Origin: Climacteris rufus
Lineage: Eukaryota; Chordata; Aves; Passeriformes; Climacteridae
Direction of reading: 5' to 3'
Length of the DNA stretch: 64,000 bases
NCBI GenBank assembly: GCA_013398175.1
Contig: VZRZ01004916.1
Coordinates: forward strand, 251,311 to 315,310
The notes under the pieces are model-generated. The model worked only from the letters and a program-made list of their open reading frames with translations. It was not told the DNA's origin and searched no databases. The translations under genes and the position numbers were made by a program. Shown piece by piece: positions 33,291 to 48,200 of the stretch (the first letter of the stretch is position 1; the number at the start of each line of letters is the position of its first letter).

Positions 33291-36200
33291 CCCCTTCCCC
33301 CTTCCAGGCTGAGGGAAACACTGGCTGGTGTGGAGAAGAGAGGAGGTCCAGGAAAGGCCTTTGAAACAGAGATGTGACCTTTTTTCCCCCTACAGCATGA
33401 ATTGGCTCCCACAGAATTTATTTCATGCAGGAGGGAGGGAGGGTCAGGGTGAAGAACAGAAGATATTTCAGTTTTACTGAAATTGGCTCTTTTCTGAATG
33501 GGTTGACACGTGGCAATGCCCATATCCAGAATCATCTGGTCCTCACTGTGCTGGGCTGTAAAAACAGGAGTACATCCTAGACAGAGGGTCATAAAGAAAA
33601 CTTAATCTCACTCTGGGGACTGGGCAGTTTTATGGTTCCTCCAGAAAGCAAGATGAGAACTCGCCCAGTTTCTATTTCAGTATATATCCACACTGCGTAA
33701 ATAAATTTGAGGCAAGGGCTTTTTAATGCACTTTTACAGCTTGTTTTGAAGGTAATGGAAGCAGATTAACAATATAAAGCTGCTACAGAAAGTGCTACTT
33801 ATTATCATAGGAGACTTGACCCGAGGATAAACAGGACCTGCAGTAATGCCAGGCACAGGAGCTGTGGTGAACTGGTGCAGGGGAAGGGCTGCTGAGAGCT
33901 GGAAGGTTCTTGTGTCTGTACACATGGGGTAAAGGAGAATATGTGAGCAGAAGCACATTTCTAAAAATAGCCCAGCAGTCCCTGCAGTGTGTGATACACA
34001 GCCATATTGTGGAGCTTGCTTATCTTGTAAATGATTTCTGTGTTATCATTCACAGGACAGAACTGTTTACACTGTGCACAGCAGCTTTTTGGGCACCCGC
34101 TTAAGTGAAAATTCAGAAGTAAATGTTTTTCCTTTGGAATTCATTAGAGAAGACCTTTCAGCTCTTGTAAGGACACTACTTCACATGCTGCTCTCAAGTC
34201 AATTGTAGCATAATTTAAAAATGCTGTTGCATCCTACCCTGAACTGCTGTCTCATTTCCCTCACCCTTGGGGTTTGAGAGCAAACATATTCTGTAGAGAT
34301 AAAAAAAACCCAAGCATATTGTGTCTGTCTGCAAAATTACATGTACACATGTAAAATCAAGGGACTAAAATACTGGGTTTGAAAGCAATTCAATCAATAA
34401 AGGGTTATTTACTCTGAAAAGATTTAAGCATAACACTATGGGTAGCTCAGGGCCAAGAGGACTCTGTAATTCCAGCAGTTTCTAGACCCCACTACGGTGT
34501 TTCGTGTTGTGGTGAAATGACTGGAGCCAAAGAGCCAACTGGATTCTGGGCATCCACCACCTCCTAAATGCAGTCCTGATAGTCTGCAATGAATATATTT
34601 GTTACAACACCCTTTTCCCCTGTTTCAATTCTTCTGTTTGTGAGCTAAGAAGTCTTAAGCTGCCTTTTGGACCTGGGAAAGGACTGGTGTTTTGTAGTTA
34701 TGATGGTGCACCAACATTTAACGAGGGACAGGAGACACGAGGCTCTCCCTCCCTGCAACTCTTGGCCTGCAGCAAAGAAAAGCACTAAAACTGCACATTT
34801 CTGCTGAGCTGCCCTTGCTGAATGTGCTGCTGGAGACTCCTGTTAGCCTCCCATCCCAGTCTGAGCAGGCAGTTAAAGCCTGGGGAAGCTGGATAAAAAA
34901 TAAAGCATGGAGCTGGTTGAGGAGGGATGGGTTTTCCCCACTGTGAAGGGCAATTAGCTGTAAATTGTACTTAAAGAGTTTAATAGCACAATATGCAGCT
35001 CATCTTCCCTTTGCCTGGGTGTTCTACCTGAGAAATAGGTTGTCATGTTGTTGTTTATTTACTGCTTTGGAAAATACTTTCATCAACAAATTCTCTCCCG
35101 ACATGATGTGGCAGCTGGGGATGTGTCCAATCAGCAGGTATTTACTGCTGATGCTGCAGGAGTGGGCCCAGGCAGAATGGCAGGTTGATTGCATGGAAGA
35201 GTTTTCTTCTTCTTTCCCATTTCATATCGAATGCTTTGCTTTTTGTGGTGCTTGCTCTGTGTCACAGCCCGTGGGGACTCTTTATGCTGCATTCTTCTTT
35301 CTGTGCTGGTCCTGACTTCTATGTGAAGTGACAGATGCAAGGGAATACAACCAACCCCACACCTCACTCTAGTGAGAGTGAAGAAATAAATAATTCTTTT
35401 TGCAGTGATAACAAAATCTTTCTGTTCTCCCTTTGCCATGCTGGAAGTATTCTTCATCAGGAGTTTGGTTTTTAGTACTTCATGGCATAACTTCCCATTT
35501 AGCCATTTAAAATGTTGACTTTGAGTGACCACTGGCCTGACAACCTGCCTCATCCGTGCCTGTCCATCACCAGAGGGATGTTCCTCCCCACCCATCATCT
35601 GTTCATTGGCTCTGCTGTGCCAGGGAAGTGCAGAATTCTGGTTTGTGCAATGCAAGGACAGGAAAGTTCTGCTCAAAACTGACAGACTCTTTATTTCTGT
35701 TCATACCCTGCTGGCATCTTTGGCTGAATGTTAGAAGGGAAAACAGCAAAACTGCTGTGGCTCATTTGGAATGTTTATGGCCCTGTTCCTTTGTGTGTTA
35801 ATCTGGGGGTATGCATGTGAGATTTGGGGGCTGCAAATGTAAATAAAATCAAATGGTGCTATATTGAAGGAGGGCCTTGACAAACTTCCATCACCTGTTC
35901 ATGAACATGAGCATCTGTTCTGACATGAGCATGAGCAGTAATGTTAATGAACTCTGCAGGAAGGGATATTGAATTAATAAAACAAATATTATAATTAGGG
36001 CTTCCACTTTCCTCATTCCTACCAATACCAAGCAGGTATTTTGGACCTAAAAGTCATCTATTGAACTGAGACTAGAAAGGGCAGCAGAAAAGACTTTTAA
36101 TCACCTCTGATCTGTACTGGCTTGTCCTGCTATTTTAACACTTTGAACGTAAGTGTTCTTTTCATATAGCTCATGACTTGCATGAAGATGAAAATGTTAT

Positions 36201-39200
36201 TCCTGTTCCCTCAGAATTAAACATTTACAGCTGCAAATGGTGCCTTTTGCATTTGTAAATTTTATCTTGTTAATATTTATAAATTCTTCAACAAAATAGA
36301 CTTGCACATAAGGCATTAATGTAGGTTTTCTATTTCCTTACAGAGTGCCTTAATATAACGAATACAAAATCTGAGTTAGAACATGCAGTAAAAAAAACAT
36401 TAGCTTTTACTACACACAGAAGGAACAAAATAATTACAATGTGATGTGTTTATTAATCTTCTGAAATTCACTCTTTTCTTTCTGTTGTTTGGAAAATATG
36501 AACTGAAGAACACAGTGGTTCTGAATCTCATCAGTTGGGATTCCCAGCTGGTGGCTGATAACAGCCATTGCACTTTCAATGGAACTGTGAAGGTTTTTCA
36601 AAGTGTTGGACATCACTGAATGCATTTCCTGTGGTTTTGTCTCATTCTCCAGTGTTTCTCCCTTAATTCCATGTGATTTTGCTTCAGCAGGATCACACCT
36701 GTTTCATTATTCATCTGTTTATCAAGAGCAACTCTGAAACAAACAGTATTGGGAAAAACCCATGAGTAATACCGCTAATAATGATATGCTTGGGGTCTCG
36801 TGCCCTGAAAATCTTGTTTATCCATATGTGTGTTTGTACAGCCAGAATACTCCCCTCATCTTAGGATAAGGCAGAGTCCCTGAAGATGCTTAAACCTTTT
36901 GTTCAGGGAAGGCTTTATGAAAGCTGCTGTGTGTTTCCCCACACTGCAGCAGGATGATTTCAATGCAGATTTGTCTGTGAGGGAGAAGGAACCTCATTTT
37001 ATCCTTCTGGCAGGGACTGTACCATGCTCTGTTGCCAGCAACAGCAAGTTCTAGCGAGATGCATCTGAGAGATTTGGGGAGAAATGTTTCCCAAAGCAAA
37101 TATTGATAGACTTTTCATTTTCTAAGGCAGCACAAGTTCAGCAAAATGCATGAGGTGTCACCTGATCTGCAGTGCTCTGGGGTGGGAAATGACAGCTTCA
37201 TCAGAGGGCAGCACGAGACCCTCCAAAGGCCCACAGGGGCATCAGGAAAGATCTGGCTCTTTGTGCAGACTGACCTAAATGCTCTTTAGCACTGTCAGGT
37301 GAAATAATAACCAGCCTGCTTGGCTGCAGGATTTTTATACAAAGTGCCAGGTGTACATGAACAGAAAGAAGCAGATAGACATGCTTCTCAAAGCTGAATT
37401 GTTTCCTCTTTCGTCAAGCAAAGGTGCTTAAGTTTTATCTCTTAGAGTATTCTTATAGGAGCAGGGTATAAATACTGAGTTATTTCAGCAGTCTTTGTTC
37501 CAGCACCTGTCTCAAACCTCTCAGGTTGTTCTGCTTACTGTCAGCTCCGTGGTGGTTTTATCCTTCATGAGGAATTACTGCATTGTGTTGCTTGGTTCAG
37601 CCTGAAAGGTCACTAGGATTATTTATACAGCAGCCTTTTCATGCTGCAAACCAAAATTGTACATCCATGTTGAGCCTTTTATTGGAAATCAGAAGCTTTA
37701 TCTGTTTTAATATAATTGATTGGAAAATCCATGTTATTTTGTACTGTTTAATTAGAATCAGATGAAGAGGTGGTTTCCCCCAGCAAACTTTCACTCATTT
37801 TGGAGATTGCTTTCTACTTACAGAGCTTTAGATTTACAGCTTTTTAGGAACAGTTGCCAAGAGCTGCACAGAGATTTGGGGGTTTATACCTGATGTGTGT
37901 TTTTGGGTCAGCCATAAATAAAGCAATAATGGTGAAGATCAGCATCCTCACCCCTTCATGCACTGTGAGCTGCAGCAGCTGCTGAGCAGGCTGTTGCCTT
38001 GGAGCTGATGTGCCTGTTGTTTGAGCCCAGGAATATTGGTATTGTTCCCAAACTGTCTGCAGTAGCTGGGTTTGGAGCACAACAAATGAAATGGATCAGG
38101 TTTATGTAACCTCTGTGTTGACAGCGTGGCAGAGAGAGTCTGGGTGCCTTCCTTCTAACAAACCCACTGAGGTCCAAAGAGAGGGAATGATGCAGAGAAA
38201 ACTTGCAAAACATGGCTAATGCACCAACTAGCAATGTAGACTTAAAATAAAAATTACATCTTCAATTCTCTTGCCAGAGCAGCCGGGAAGACTTAATTTC
38301 AGCCTCATGCTCATTTTGGTCTGGCCTCTTGCTGCGAGGATGGCTGACCACACTTCACAGAAATGAACCACGAGGAGAGAGAGGCTTTTGTGCCTTTGTC
38401 TTTCACCCGGAGGGAAAGGTTCTGATGGCTTTGGTAAATGGATTAAATGGTGTTTGGAGTGGTGCAGCCTTGGAACACTCTGTGTGTTTCTGCTTCCTCT
38501 CGCAGAGCCCGACCCCTCCAGGCGTTTGTTCCCCATCTGGGACTCTGCCAAGCTCCTCTGTGCTGGCAGAGCTGTGCAGAGCCCTGCCTGTGGTGCCCAG
38601 ACACCCAGCAAGCCTGGGCAGCTGCTTGGACATCCGAATTCTGCTGCTGGTCCTCTCCTGCAAAGTCAGATCTTCCCTGCTTCCTTCTCAAAGCTAGAGG
38701 GAATTGTCACCTCCAGGGGAGATGGGGTTGTGCCAGCTCTGGCTGCACACAGGAGTCAGCCTGTTCTGGGAGCACAAATGCAGGGAGGGCTTCTCCTAAA
38801 GAAAACCCCCTGGATATTTTTGAACTCTCTTTTGCTGTTCTTATCTCATATTTGTAGATGTGCTCATAGAATTCAAGTGTGTGAGGACATGGCCATGTGG
38901 AGCCTTCTTAATAGAGAGCTGAGTATTCTAAGGAAAATTGTATTCTGGATAGAAAAAGTCTGGCATGCAGTTGGAATTAGTCTGAGTAAAGAATGAATCC
39001 ATGAGATTTTTATATGGTGATTTTCTTAGTGTAATAAAATTCATCACAGACAATAAGTTATTTTTATTTGAAAACTTTGCAGAAGTGTCTAGACTTTAAC
39101 AAGTTTAAAATAAGTACTCCTTCATTTTCAGAAGTGAATTAATTGAGGAATGTATGTGCTGTTACAATTCCCTGCAGGACCACTGTAGCATTATGCCATG

Positions 39201-42200
39201 GACAGCATATGCAGGAATTTTCACCAGGTGTCTGCTCAAGAGTGTATCTTTGACTTGAAGGAGATGGTGATTTGTGACAGACCATTCAACTTGTGTTGGT
39301 GGTGGACAAAGAGGAGGAGAGAAGGAACTGGGGTATTAAGTAAAGTATATAAGTATAAGTAAAATAACATTTTTAAGTAAGTAAAATAACATTTGAGGAC
39401 TTGGAAAAAAGAATGAACAATATTTTTCTTATGAGCATGTGTGTTCTGGGGCCTGTCTGTGGGCAGATGGATCTTGTACCATCATTACCACCTGCAAGAG
39501 AAATGTTATTTCTGAGCATCCAGACAGAGGCAGCATTTGCACTAAATCCCAGTTCCTGTGTGGAACACTGCTGCAGCAAGGGCTTGTGAGGCTTGAACTC
39601 AGCACACTTCATTTTGAACATTTGGGGGGCTTTTTTGCTTTACTTATTTTTGTTGGCATAGTAGGGAGGGTAAATCCAGGTCTGTGGATGGGCAGGTTTT
39701 TGTCAGAGCCCCTAAGGTGTAGCTGAAGGCCAGCCTTGAATGTTCTGTCACAGTGTGGAAGGTGTCACCTTTCTTCAGGGTTCATAGTGCTTCTTCCTTT
39801 CAGCCATCCTAAACTGGAACTTGTTCTCAGCACTCCTAACCCAGAGGAGTGTGCTGGAACTCTGGTGTGGTCACTGGGAGTGCTTCCTTCACACCCAAGC
39901 AGACACAGAAGCCCAACCTCTCAGCTCTGTGGCTTTGAATGATCGTGGCAGGAACTTTAACCTCCTTCTCTCTTGGGAGAGGCTCGATGGGTGCCCTTGG
40001 CACTGTCCAAACCAGGACAAAAAAAATAAGAGTGTCAGATTGTCTCTCAGGTGATCTTTCCACATTGTTCAAAATGTACTTGTTTCCTGTGAGTTTCAAA
40101 AAAAAAGCAATTTGAAATAACTCCAGCTGGGACTGTTTGACTGGTTTGTTCCTTCTGGTTTATGGGGGAGGTTTCAGGACAGCAGAAAAAGGGATGCTTT
40201 GAGTATTTCTCCATTAGTAAAAGCTAATGTGATGAATGAAAAACCCCAAATCACAACAAACACCTTCCTACTATCAATACCGTCATCCTCAATAGCTAGA
40301 GTATGCTGTGTGTGGATATTTAATATAAAATAAATGTAACAAAACCTCACCAACTAAAGACAATCAGGACAGACTGCTGCCTTTGTAAGTAAAGTGAAAG
40401 CAAAATGAATTATTCATGTTGAGCACAGGCAGATTCTTTGTCTATGATATGTGGAGAGAGAACCATGTAAATCAAGGTGCATCTTTGCTGCCAGTTTGAA
40501 GTTCCTTGTGGTGGGTAACAAAAGACTGTGGAGTGATATGGGAGAGAAGCTCCTGGAATGGCTGTAGAGAAAGAAGCTGATACCGTTTGGACACACTCAA
40601 CTGCTTAGGCAATTATTGTAGTAAATGTTTTACTCATCTCCCCACAAAAACCAGAGGATTTTGTGTTGTCAGTTGAGAGTATCAGATACAACGTATCAAG
40701 ATTAAAAGTTCTTAATTTCTCTAATTTGAGTTTTGTTTTCTCTTGCAGGAAATAAAATAACGTTAAATCAAGTATGCCTGAATTTCTTGAGATTAAATTT
40801 TAAACTGATTGAGCAATACTTCACATTTCAATTACTTTGCAATTCATAATTTAAACGAAAGATGGCATAATATCCAAGCTGGTGATCCAACCAAGGAAAT
40901 GGGAAGGGTTTCTAACACTTCTTGTTGAGCCACAGTTATCTTCATTTGTCTTCTGTCTGTAGCAAGTCAGAATTCTCTTCTTAGGCTTAAACACCCGTAA
41001 ACAAATATATAAACTAAATATATAAGTGCTTGTTCCTTCTTTACAGTGGGGTTGCAAACCTCAGTGTGCTGGTTTTGTTACAGGCTCCAGGTCCAAAGCA
41101 ATGCTCTGCTCGTGGTGACTGCCATGAGGAGTTTTGATACCATAAAGTATTACATATGTGCTTTTGGGATATAAATGGATTACAGGGGCCTGCTCCCTGT
41201 ACATCACATTTGGGTGACCTTCTTAGACACTGCTGGAGAATTAGGAGGGGAGAAGTAAAAAGCTAAAAATTATCCTTGTGGTTGTTCAAGAACAAAATAT
41301 CTGCAGCATGTGAGAAGAGGTGTGGTGGCCAGGTGTCAGATTGTGCCACCTCTTTGGTTTCCTCCACTGTGGTCTCTTATCTGGAGTGGGGTTTGCACCT
41401 TAAGCTTGGCTTTAACTTTAGTTTGGGATAGCAGCTCAGATCCACAGTCCATAAAATGTTCATACTGGAAACGTTGTGAGGATTCTGGATGGCTCCCCAT
41501 GTGTGAACCAGCCCCTTCCATCTTCAGCTGAGCTGGCAGCCCCTGCCAGCTCATGAGGATGGAGAGATTTCCAGTGTGGTTTCCATGGAATCCCCCTGAC
41601 TGAAGTGCAGCCCCCTCTCCATCATGCCCTCTGTGGTGGTTGGTACCAGGAACTGGCTGTGCTCTGCCCCCACTCACCCCGCTGCAATCCCATCAACAAA
41701 AGAAAGTGTTTCTTGTAATTCAGTTTTCTGGCTTCTCGGCAAGCAGAGCTCTGAGCACAGCAGGATGAATTCTACCCTGGAGAAGGAGGAAATCTCTCTG
41801 GTCAGATAACATAAAATACAAATTGATTAAATTGCCAGTGCTCTTGCAGTCTTGTGTGTTTTGGGCTGAGGAGGAGGAGGAGGAGGAGAAATTGGAGTCC
41901 CTTTGAGTCCACAGTGTGTTTCCTGCAGGTTGATGAAGATAAGTGACATTAATATAAACTGATTCACTGAGGAACTTTACAGTGGGTGCCAAAGATCATC
42001 TATTTACAATGCATTCTTTGTCTCTTTTATTGCCTCAGGGTGGTTTTATTTGCCAAGATACAAACTGTGTGTTCGTAGCATGGGCACCTAGATTGGAGGG
42101 GACAGAACATTTGATGGTCAAGCAAATGAATTCACATTTCAAATTACTTCCTGTTCCTTATCTTCAGGTTGGTTTGCAGCTTTTCCTAAGACACCTGGGG

Positions 42201-45200
42201 TGCTTCTAGTTGTAAATTAACTGTTTGCATTTGAAAGGGTACCTACCCTTAATAGTAACGTGTAATTAATGAACATAATGGATTTTAATTTTCTTTTTGT
42301 CTAAAATTTAGATGAGACTTAATTTATTAAATGTTTTCAGTGACAGGACAAAAGGTCAATCAAAAGTTAAAAGTGCCTTCAGTGCTGTAGTTTATTGCAA
42401 AGAAACCTTTTTTGTTTGGGTGACAGAAATGTGATTTCTCTTGCCATTTTTGCCTTTTAAAGGTAGTGATTTAAAATGTGTTTTGGTTTATGGGATAGGT
42501 CCCTTGTGGGGACAACTGCTCACCTTGTGGGGCAGGTGGTGCTTGGTGTTGTGGAAATATCCCTTCAGAGGGTGCCAAAAGGAGGGTGGGTGGTGGTAAG
42601 TTGCCCTGTGTCCATTCAGTGAAACCATTCTGTTCTCCCCTTGGCCAGAGGGGCCCATCCTTTGCTTTTCTCTTTTATTCAGGTTCAAAACAAGGACTGC
42701 AGTAAGTAATAATTTTAGAATATGAGAAATTAGCACTCTGATGCCAACTTGCCACTCCCTTTAGTCAACGTGCAGTTGTGCCAAAATATAGCCCTTGTGC
42801 AAGGCATAAAATTCAGGAGTCATGAATTTCCAAAAGGAAACAAAATATATCCTGTTCATCTGTGAACAAATACCTACTGTGCACAGTCATGTGCAAATTT
42901 CCTCTGTTAGTATTTTGCTAATGGTGCCTAAGAGAGTTTTAAGGCAAATCTGGGTGTTCCCCATGCATTTAAACACTGGGGACATGCATTTCTACTTTCA
43001 TTTAACACATTAGCAAATGTAATTAGTTATCTGCACCAAAGACTTTCAAAGAGGGATCTTCCTGGTCCTTTTTTGCCTTGCCATAGCTGTGTAGGTCAGT
43101 GTGACAGAGAAGGCAATGTGAAGGTGTCATGTACATCTCTGTGCTGGCAGGCTCACCATGACTGCTGCCAAACAACAAATATCTAAGTCTCCTTATGATT
43201 GAACTGCTCTTTCTCTGGTAATAAATAACCTGCCCCTCAATCCCCGATGCACTGCATGTAAAATGAAATACTGCCATTTAGATTTGGTGTTTTCTGATCA
43301 CTTCTTCCCTCTGGTTGAACAGTGCCTGGGAAGGTAAGGTAACGTTATCCCACCCTTTTACACCTCGCCCCTTTTTCCAGGTTTGGAGGGGTGGAGATTT
43401 ATTTCCAGCTGTGTGACTGGGAGCTGTGTGGAGCACAGGAGGGCACACACTGTGCCCTGTCTCAGCTCTGGAGCTCAGGAGGATGGGCAGAGGTGCCCTG
43501 CCTCCCTGTGGAAACAGCCCCAGCTCCCAGCCTTTTTCTGAGAGTTCAGCACATTCCATAGACAGGGCACCCTCCACGCTCCAGCCAGGAAACAGGAACC
43601 TAAATACTCCTTTTTTATGCTCCTCATTCCACGTTGGTGTGGAGCATTTCTCCAAGGTGTATTGTTGTTGCTTCTGCTCCTGTTTTTATTTACACCACAC
43701 AAGGTTTTTATTCCCTATAAAGATTACGCTGGAAAAAGTCAGTATTTGTTGTGTACTTAAGCTGGGATTGAGTTTTTATGGTTTCTAAGTGTGGTCCATG
43801 GCCTTAAGTCACTGAGTGGAGGCTCACAGAGTGCTGTCACACACGCAGCTGTTCCCTGGTTGTGTGTCTGTAGAGGGTGACCTTAGTCCATAACTCATTT
43901 TGCAATGTGATCACTGCTGGGAAATGTGCATTTGTTAGTTTGTTTTTCCATGGTGATCACCCTTTGCACTCTACAGAAAGCTTAAGCAGAAAGCCTCCAC
44001 TGAATTTTGTGGAAAGGGACACTGGCACAATCACCTGTGGGATCAGCCTGAGGATGTGCAACTGCCAAAAAGAAGTGTTGTCTGTAAATAATCCTGCATT
44101 TCCATCAACTCTTCTATCTGAGTAATCCAGGGTGTCTCAATGCTGATGGATTTGCTAAAATGGGAATGTAGATAAAGATCCTTCTGGATTTAAAAGTAGC
44201 TGCACTATACAGTCATGCACTAACACAGAAGCCGTGAAAATATTTTCATAAAATGCCTTTAAATCTAATTTTATTAGGTAAATAAGACCTTCCTTATAAC
44301 CTTCTTACCCATGTGTTTAAATATGCAGTTGGTGAAAAAGTAATTTCTTTACCTTCAGATTGGATTTTGGTCAACTTTTTTTATTTCTATATGGGAATTT
44401 CAGTGATGCTTGTCATTTTAATAACGGTTTAAACTTAGTGGTTGCTATCAAAATAAACAACTGTAACACAATCTGAGCAGCTTCCTTGGTTTCAAATGGT
44501 GCTTGCAGGAAGGAAAGTCATGGAAAATATGTCCTTCTGCATGGCGTGCACTGCACACATGACCTCTCAGAGCAGCACATGATACTGAGCCAGATGTCAC
44601 AAATGCTGCTGGAAAGACAGTTCTGCACAGAATATAAAGTAGCAACATTCTGATATTTACATGAACACTGACTGGTAATTAGCTTCCCCAAGCTTTCAGC
44701 CGCTGTCTGTGGGGTTTGCAATTATTTTCACATATCTGTTCAAAGAAACGCAATTCTGTATTTTTTAGAAGTAGAAAATATTAGTAAAAAATTATAAAAT
44801 CAGTCATGTGTTTTTCTACCTGATTTTAGTGTGTGCACAAAACCAATGGTGCACACAGAAGCTCCCTCAGCTCACTAAATTTAGGAATTGTTCAAACAGG
44901 AAAAAAAACCAACCCAAAACATTGCATACCCAGCAAACATAACAGTGCTTTTCTTGGGGATGGAGAGCTTTGAGATGTTGCTGACATGAAGCATTGTTAA
45001 TCTCAGCTGCCATTAAACCCAAAGAAGTGCTTTTTGCAGAAAGTACATTATTACTGCCATGAAATGAAAGCAGGAAAAAAGAGAAGGCTGTGGGGAGCCC
45101 TCTGGTATGGGCTGCTTTTAAAGGATGACTTGGGTTGTGTTGGTTTACCCAGGGTGTTCAAGAGCATTAACCTGCTGTGTATTATCCACCTGCACTATTT

Positions 45201-48200
45201 CTGTCATCTCAATGTGTGTTTTCTGTCCAACTTCACTGAAAAATACTTGATTCAGTGACAATTACTTTTCCAGTCTTTCAGCATGCTGAGTAACGTCTGG
45301 AAGGAGGAGCCCGTGGTTTCAGCTTTCCCTCCGTGAGGTCTGCTGGCTCAGAGCATCAGGATATATTCCTTACATCCTGAATTTCTGTGTGCTGACCCCC
45401 GTGGGCTCGCTGCCCAGCACCCTGGCTCAGCAGTGGCACCAAACACACAGAGACACCTGGAGCCCAGTGACCTGCTGTTCCAATGTTTAGGTGTGTCCTG
45501 AGCTCCAGGAGCTCTGGATTCCTCAGAGGAGGTGCCACTCCACGTGAGGAAAGTGAAGGAGCCACCCTTGTACATATTTGACTCTGAAGGGACAAAAGAC
45601 TTTTATATGCAAAATGGTATCAGCAGAGCTGTAATTGCAGTCCCCTTGTATTCCTGGTACAGAGTCCTGCTTTTATTGCCCCAGGAATGCAGATTAGAGA
45701 TTTCCCTTTCCCTTTCACTCCATCTACAGTTCCTGCTGAACGGAGTGGCTTTCTTGGCTTCCAGATGAACTTCTTTCTGAGGGGGCTCTCTGGCTCCTTG
45801 TCAGCCTCTGTGCTGCCTTTGGGGGATTTCCAAGCATCCACTATCCTTCTGTCCATGGATTGGTGAAAAGAAAATGTTTCCTCTAGAAGAACCACTGCTC
45901 AGTGCTGATTGACCTTTCTTGCAGCTTCTGCTCCTCAGGTACAGTTCCACTGCTGGGTGAGTGGCAGCAACACTGACAGCTGCAGAGAGGCCTCTGCTAG
46001 ATTCTTTTCAAAGGAAGGTTACGTGGTATTTGCAGAGAAAAAAAAATTGTTCTGTGTGCCTGGGGATCTGTCAAGAGAACTTTTAAATATCTCAATGGTA
46101 TTATAATGAAATGTAGTTATCCAGTCACTGATTAATTTTGTGGAAAAACAAAACTGTCTTGCTGTGAGCTGTGCTGTGGGGAGCAGGGCAGAGGCAGAGG
46201 ATGAACACATCAGCTCAGAGACAGTGTGAGCAGCATTTCAGAGCTCCCTGAGACAAACCTAAATCGTCTTCAAAAAGGCTCTGCCAAGGTTACATTTCCC
46301 AGTGTTGTTCCCGTGGATGTAAATAGTCAGGCAGTGTTAGAGTGCACCAGTAATACAGTTTACAATAGCTTTTAGCACAAGTGAGGGTTTGTAGGATCAA
46401 CTGCTGACTCTGAGGGACAAAACCAGGTCAGAGTAATGACAGCAGGGAATTTCGAGTCAGGAGTCCTGGCTCTGGTCTGTGGTTTGACTGCAGTCTCAGC
46501 CTCTTTAGGCGTTGTTTCTCTCGTTGCTGAGATTCTGTATGTGCTGCATTACTTGCTGTAGTTTGCATGCCTGGTTTGCATGCTCCAACCTTGGATAAAT
46601 CAGTGTATCTGAGCATTTTGAAACATTGTTATCATGTGGAATTTCCTTTTTTGTTCCAAAATTGCTGCTCTTATCCAAGTCTTCTAGCCAGGGCACAGAG
46701 AGACTTTGCTGGAGAGCACTGCCTTTCTCTGGCAAGGTTTCTTTTGAGGGCCAGCTGATCTTCCCAGCCTCTGTAGAGTGGAGCATCTTGTTTTGTGGGA
46801 GGGGATAAAGAAGCAGAACGTGTAGTTGGATCTGTTTCATTTTTAGCTCTCCCACTGATCTGCAAGGGGACTGGGAGAAGTTACTCTAATTTTCCTCTGC
46901 TGTGGTTATTAATGCTTCAGTATTCCCATCCTTCACCCAGCAATAATCTTGTCCATGTTTTGTACAGGTGGGGGGCTTTGAGACAGGTACTTGAAAAGTA
47001 GCTCTTGGAGTCTCCAAACCCTTGAAGTCAGTGAAGATTTCCTTTGCCATAAATAGGCTTTGGATCTGTCCTTAGGAGAGCAAAAAAGACTAAAAAGGTT
47101 TGTTGTTTTGCCTGCTCCATAGCAACTGACAACATAAAGCCTTTGCCCAGATGTGTTTGTTTAAAGGCTTTATAAGTTCAGTTTAAAATTTGTAGTTATT
47201 GTTTTAATGCTGATTTTTGTGTATTGGCATTAAAAAGTGAAATAACTAATACACAACCATAGGAAATGAAGAAATATGTATGAGAGAAGATAAGAAATCC
47301 ACTTTGGGTGGACACAAAACTGGGCCAAGTACAGTAACATGTTAGCTTTTGAAGGATTACCTGGCATACTTGAGAATTCTCATGTAATTCCAGGTCACAT
47401 GAGAACATTATGGTGTTTTATATTGTTAGAAAATCAATTACTGTTCACTGATAATTCTCATTGTGCACCAAAAGAGAATACTGTGAAAGAGCATCGTGCT
47501 GTACATCCTTGGAACTGATACATCCCAATCTTTTTAAAGGAATATTTAGTTTACATTAGGTGTGCAGGTAAGCATGGGTGGAGGGAGAGCATGAGAAACA
47601 GAATTCACCATGGGAGGCTGGAGGTGGAGGATCCACATGGGTTAGCATAATTTTGGCAAGGGATGAATTGGATTAATATGCCCTGAAATCTCACTGTGAG
47701 AGGAATAACATGTATTTTGACCTGTATATTCATTTTATTGTACAATGCTGCATGGCTGTATTTATACTCTGCAGGAAGAAAACTACTGCCTAGTAGTTTC
47801 TTCTATTTTTTTCCCCGTGTAACCCTTTGCTTTTATTCAAGGAAAATGCAAGACAAATGCTTCTTTTTCAGCCTTTTAAAATCTTGGAAATAATGGTGTA
47901 TTAAATGTGATTAAGTTGGGAATTACCCTTTAAGCAGGGTCATAATTACTGTAGATTTAGATGGTATGTTGTACAAATTGCTGTGTGCTCATAATTACAA
48001 ATTGAGTTTGTTGCACTCTGGGGGTTTATAAAGTTTGTTTTAGCCATTAACACATTAAATAGCAGTGATTTATGTAAATTACTGGATAAACCAAAATTTC
48101 AGTGTTGTGCTTAATCTAAGGTTTAATTATATTTCTGTATTAAAAATAAAATACAGTGGGCTTTAGCAGGGCAGATTGAATGGTCTGAGCGAGTCATTGA

